From contig NZ_SLWU01000007.1 in assembly GCF_004345675.1 (NCBI RefSeq), positions 1 through 64,000 on the forward strand: a stretch of DNA of 64,000 bases. Reading direction: 5' to 3'. The notes under the pieces were generated by a model. It was not told the origin of the DNA. It was given only the letters and a program-made list of their open reading frames with translations, and searched no databases. Positions 62,740 through 64,000 of the stretch are shown in pieces. Within the stretch, counting starts at the first letter, position 1. Each line of letters begins with the position of its first letter. Source of the stretch: Caldanaerobacter subterraneus (GTDB taxonomy: Bacteria > Bacillota > Thermoanaerobacteria > Thermoanaerobacterales > Thermoanaerobacteraceae). The position numbers and the translations under genes were made by a program.

Positions 62740-62797
62740 TTCACCCCTTTTCCTTCTAGCGCGTATTATAAATAGAGCGTTAGGGAAAAGGGGTGAA
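62740..62797 (+). promoter_or_regulatory. Hairpin burying the ytaF ribosome site
   Basis: TTCACCCCTTTTCC (62740-62753) pairs perfectly with GGAAAAGGGGTGAA (62784-62797). A further stem CTAGCGC/GCGTTAG lies inside. The right arm includes the GGGGTG ribosome site of ytaF (ATG at 62803). TATTAT in the loop (62764-62769) could be a -10 box. Confidence 0.7.
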
Positions 62798-62802
62798 AGT
62801 AT

Positions 62803-63432
62803 ATGGAATGGTTGATCATCCTCGGATTTGCAGTATCAGCCAGTATAGACAATTTTGGCGTAGGGATTTCATATGGCATAAGAAAAATACAAATAAACAT
62901 TTTTTCAAACACAATAATAGCTGTAATCGCCTTCCTTTTTAGCCTCTCCGGAATACTTTTTGGCAAATGGCTGAATAAAATTCTTCCCGGGACTCTACCT
63001 GTAATAGTTGGAGCCTTCTTGCTTTTCATAATAGGCCTTAGAATTATTCTGATGGCTCTTCCTCGAAAAGGGGCAAATCCAATACCTTCAAAAGATTGTA
63101 CTAACCCAAAATCTATAAAAAGCATTTTAGAAAATCCCGAAATTGCCGATTTAGACAAATCTGGAGAAATAAGTGTAGGTGAAGCCATCCTTTTAGGAAT
63201 TGCTCTTTCTGCAAATGCTCTGACAAACGGTTTAGGAGCAGGGCTTTTAGGTTTTTCCCCTTTTACAATATCCTTTACTACAGCAATAGGAAGTTTTATA
63301 TCGGTGTGGGGAAGAGTAAAACTAGGTTCAAAAGTTGCCAACATAAAGATTGGGTCTTTTACAATAGGACAATTTGGCACTGTAATAAGCGGAATAATTC
63401 TACTTATCATAGCCTATAAAGCGCTGTTTTAG
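62803..63432 (+). CDS. ytaF: YtaF sporulation membrane protein (MntP family)
   Basis: 209 residues with six predicted membrane helices in two halves of three. It has GFAVSASIDNFGVGISYGIR in the first half and GIALSANALTNGLGAGLLGF in the second, the duplicated MntP/LysE-type motif. A loop of about 45 residues between them has IADLDKSGEISVGEA, an EF-hand-like acidic segment. The YtaF family is linked to sporulation in Bacillus; its substrate is not known, and manganese or calcium is guessed from the fold. GGGGTG precedes the ATG. Confidence 0.88.
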   Translation: MEWLIILGFAVSASIDNFGVGISYGIRKIQINIFSNTIIAVIAFLFSLSGILFGKWLNKILPGTLPVIVGAFLLFIIGLRIILMALPRKGANPIPSKDCTNPKSIKSILENPEIADLDKSGEISVGEAILLGIALSANALTNGLGAGLLGFSPFTISFTTAIGSFISVWGRVKLGSKVANIKIGSFTIGQFGTVISGIILLIIAYKALF

Positions 63433-63458
63433 CAATAACATATCTTTTGATTTGCGAA

Positions 63459-63464
63459 TATAAT
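63459..63464 (+). promoter_or_regulatory. Likely -10 box for the peroxiredoxin gene
   Basis: A perfect TATAAT lies 34 bases before the ATG at 63498. No good -35 box is seen. No clear PerR-box palindrome is visible. Confidence 0.45.
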
Positions 63465-63497
63465 GTAGTAGTCAAGTAAAAGCTAAGAGGTGATTAT

Positions 63498-64000
63498 ATG
63501 GAAACAGAAGCAATAGAAAATATACCAAGAGTCTGTCTCCCTCAGATAGGAGCTCCGGCTCCCGACTTTAAAGCCAACAGCACGTTTGGTCCTATTAAAC
63601 TTTCCGATTACCGCGGAAAATGGGTAGTGCTTTTTTCTCACCCGGGGGATTTTACACCTGTATGTACTACAGAATTCATAGCCTTCACACAGGTTTATAC
63701 TAGTTTTGTAGAAAGAAACGTACAGTTAATAGGCTTAAGCGTGGACAGCAATCCTTCTCATCTTGCTTGGGTTGAAAATATATATAAAACCACAGGTGTA
63801 GAAATTCCCTTCCCTATAATTGAAGACAAAGACATGAGAATTGCAAAACTATACGGAATGATATCTCCTGCAGAAACTTCTACAAGCGCTGTCAGAGCAG
63901 TATTTATAATAGATGATAAGCAAATACTCCGCCTCATCCTCTACTATCCGCTAGAAATAGGAAGAAATATACAGGAAATAATACGAATAATAGATGCTCT
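63498..64000 (+). CDS. Peroxiredoxin (AhpC/TSA, Prx6-like), 3' end outside
   Basis: The first 167 residues are visible, starting at an ATG seven bases after AGAGGTG. It has GAPAPDFKANSTFGPIKLSD, the peroxidatic cysteine in SHPGDFTPVCTTEF (P-x3-T-x2-C, about residue 49), LIGLSVDSNPSHLAWVENI and the Arg region SAVRAVFIIDD. The family reduces hydrogen and organic peroxides; Prx6-type members have about 220 residues. The C-terminal dimer arm, which would show whether a resolving cysteine exists, lies outside the window. Confidence 0.92.
   Translation, partial: METEAIENIPRVCLPQIGAPAPDFKANSTFGPIKLSDYRGKWVVLFSHPGDFTPVCTTEFIAFTQVYTSFVERNVQLIGLSVDSNPSHLAWVENIYKTTGVEIPFPIIEDKDMRIAKLYGMISPAETSTSAVRAVFIIDDKQILRLILYYPLEIGRNIQEIIRIIDA

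Noticed and set aside
62766-63410. Long open frame antisense to ytaF (214 codons)
   Set aside because: It is the mirror of a well-supported membrane protein gene, has no ribosome site and no recognisable domain.

Overview
The window reads as chromosome of a low-GC, thermophilic, anaerobic, endospore-lineage Firmicute, most likely Thermoanaerobacter. The reasons are the AT-rich sequence with strong AGGAGG-type ribosome sites, a hisZ-type histidine operon, a SAM-I riboswitch, an EndoA/EndoAI pair beside alanine racemase, a sigY-type operon, YtaF, DUF6514 and DUF5693 proteins, a TagA/CsaB cluster, and a three-domain cyclic beta-1,2-glucan synthase of the kind described from Thermoanaerobacter. 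The genus is an inference; no rRNA or tRNA gene is present to anchor it.

Layout. 1-3250: the right end of an integrative element (prophage or ICE). It has three leftward small DNA-binding genes, a divergent control region with six matching operators, a repressor, an ImmA/IrrE-type metallopeptidase and a tyrosine integrase. 3317-9760: housekeeping genes (PIG-L deacetylase, M19 dipeptidase, glyA, and an old-yellow-enzyme type reductase with a Rex-like operator). 9757-17194: a leftward hisZGDCBHAF(IE) operon. 17361-17627: a broken nucleotidyltransferase. 17620-21572: a leftward GldA/F/G-like ABC exporter operon with a DUF4340 protein. 21726-30314: the giant cyclic glucan synthase. 30418-32940: an RNA methyltransferase and a Gfo/Idh/MocA oxidoreductase. 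33054-36950: SAM-riboswitch-controlled hom-metY-metX.

37100-39600 is a gene graveyard: a frameshifted DUF1646 transporter, an IS110-family element with a structured upstream region that could encode a bridge RNA, and a transposase fragment. 39575-41968: cstA flanked by two small uncharacterised genes. 42558-45582: a stand-alone KdpD-type sensor module, an NhaC-type antiporter and a DUF2148 protein. 45614-46462: a YitT protein. 46495-48570: an IS607-type element whose serine transposase is decayed while its RuvC-type TnpB is intact, followed by a candidate guide (omega/reRNA) region. 48597-52437: tagA, csaB and a DUF5693 membrane protein, probably for surface polymer assembly. 52539-57450: EndoA/EndoAI, alr, a LolA-like lipoprotein, nnrDE, acpS and a DUF6514 protein. 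57701-58408: a divergent pair of small HTH regulators around an inverted-repeat operator. 58497-59365: DUF503 and YdcF-like proteins. 59516-62700: a six-gene ECF sigma (sigY-like) operon with anti-sigma, zinc-ribbon and PLDc_N membrane proteins and an ABC exporter. 62803-64000: ytaF and the 5' part of a peroxiredoxin gene.

The most interesting points are the lambda-like operator array, hairpins that bury the ribosome sites of the ImmA-like gene and of ytaF, the candidate guide RNAs of the two insertion sequences, the zinc-finger-less TnpB, the Rex site, the autoregulatory ECF promoter, and the KdpD-like fragment beside an antiporter. I found no CRISPR array, rRNA or tRNA.
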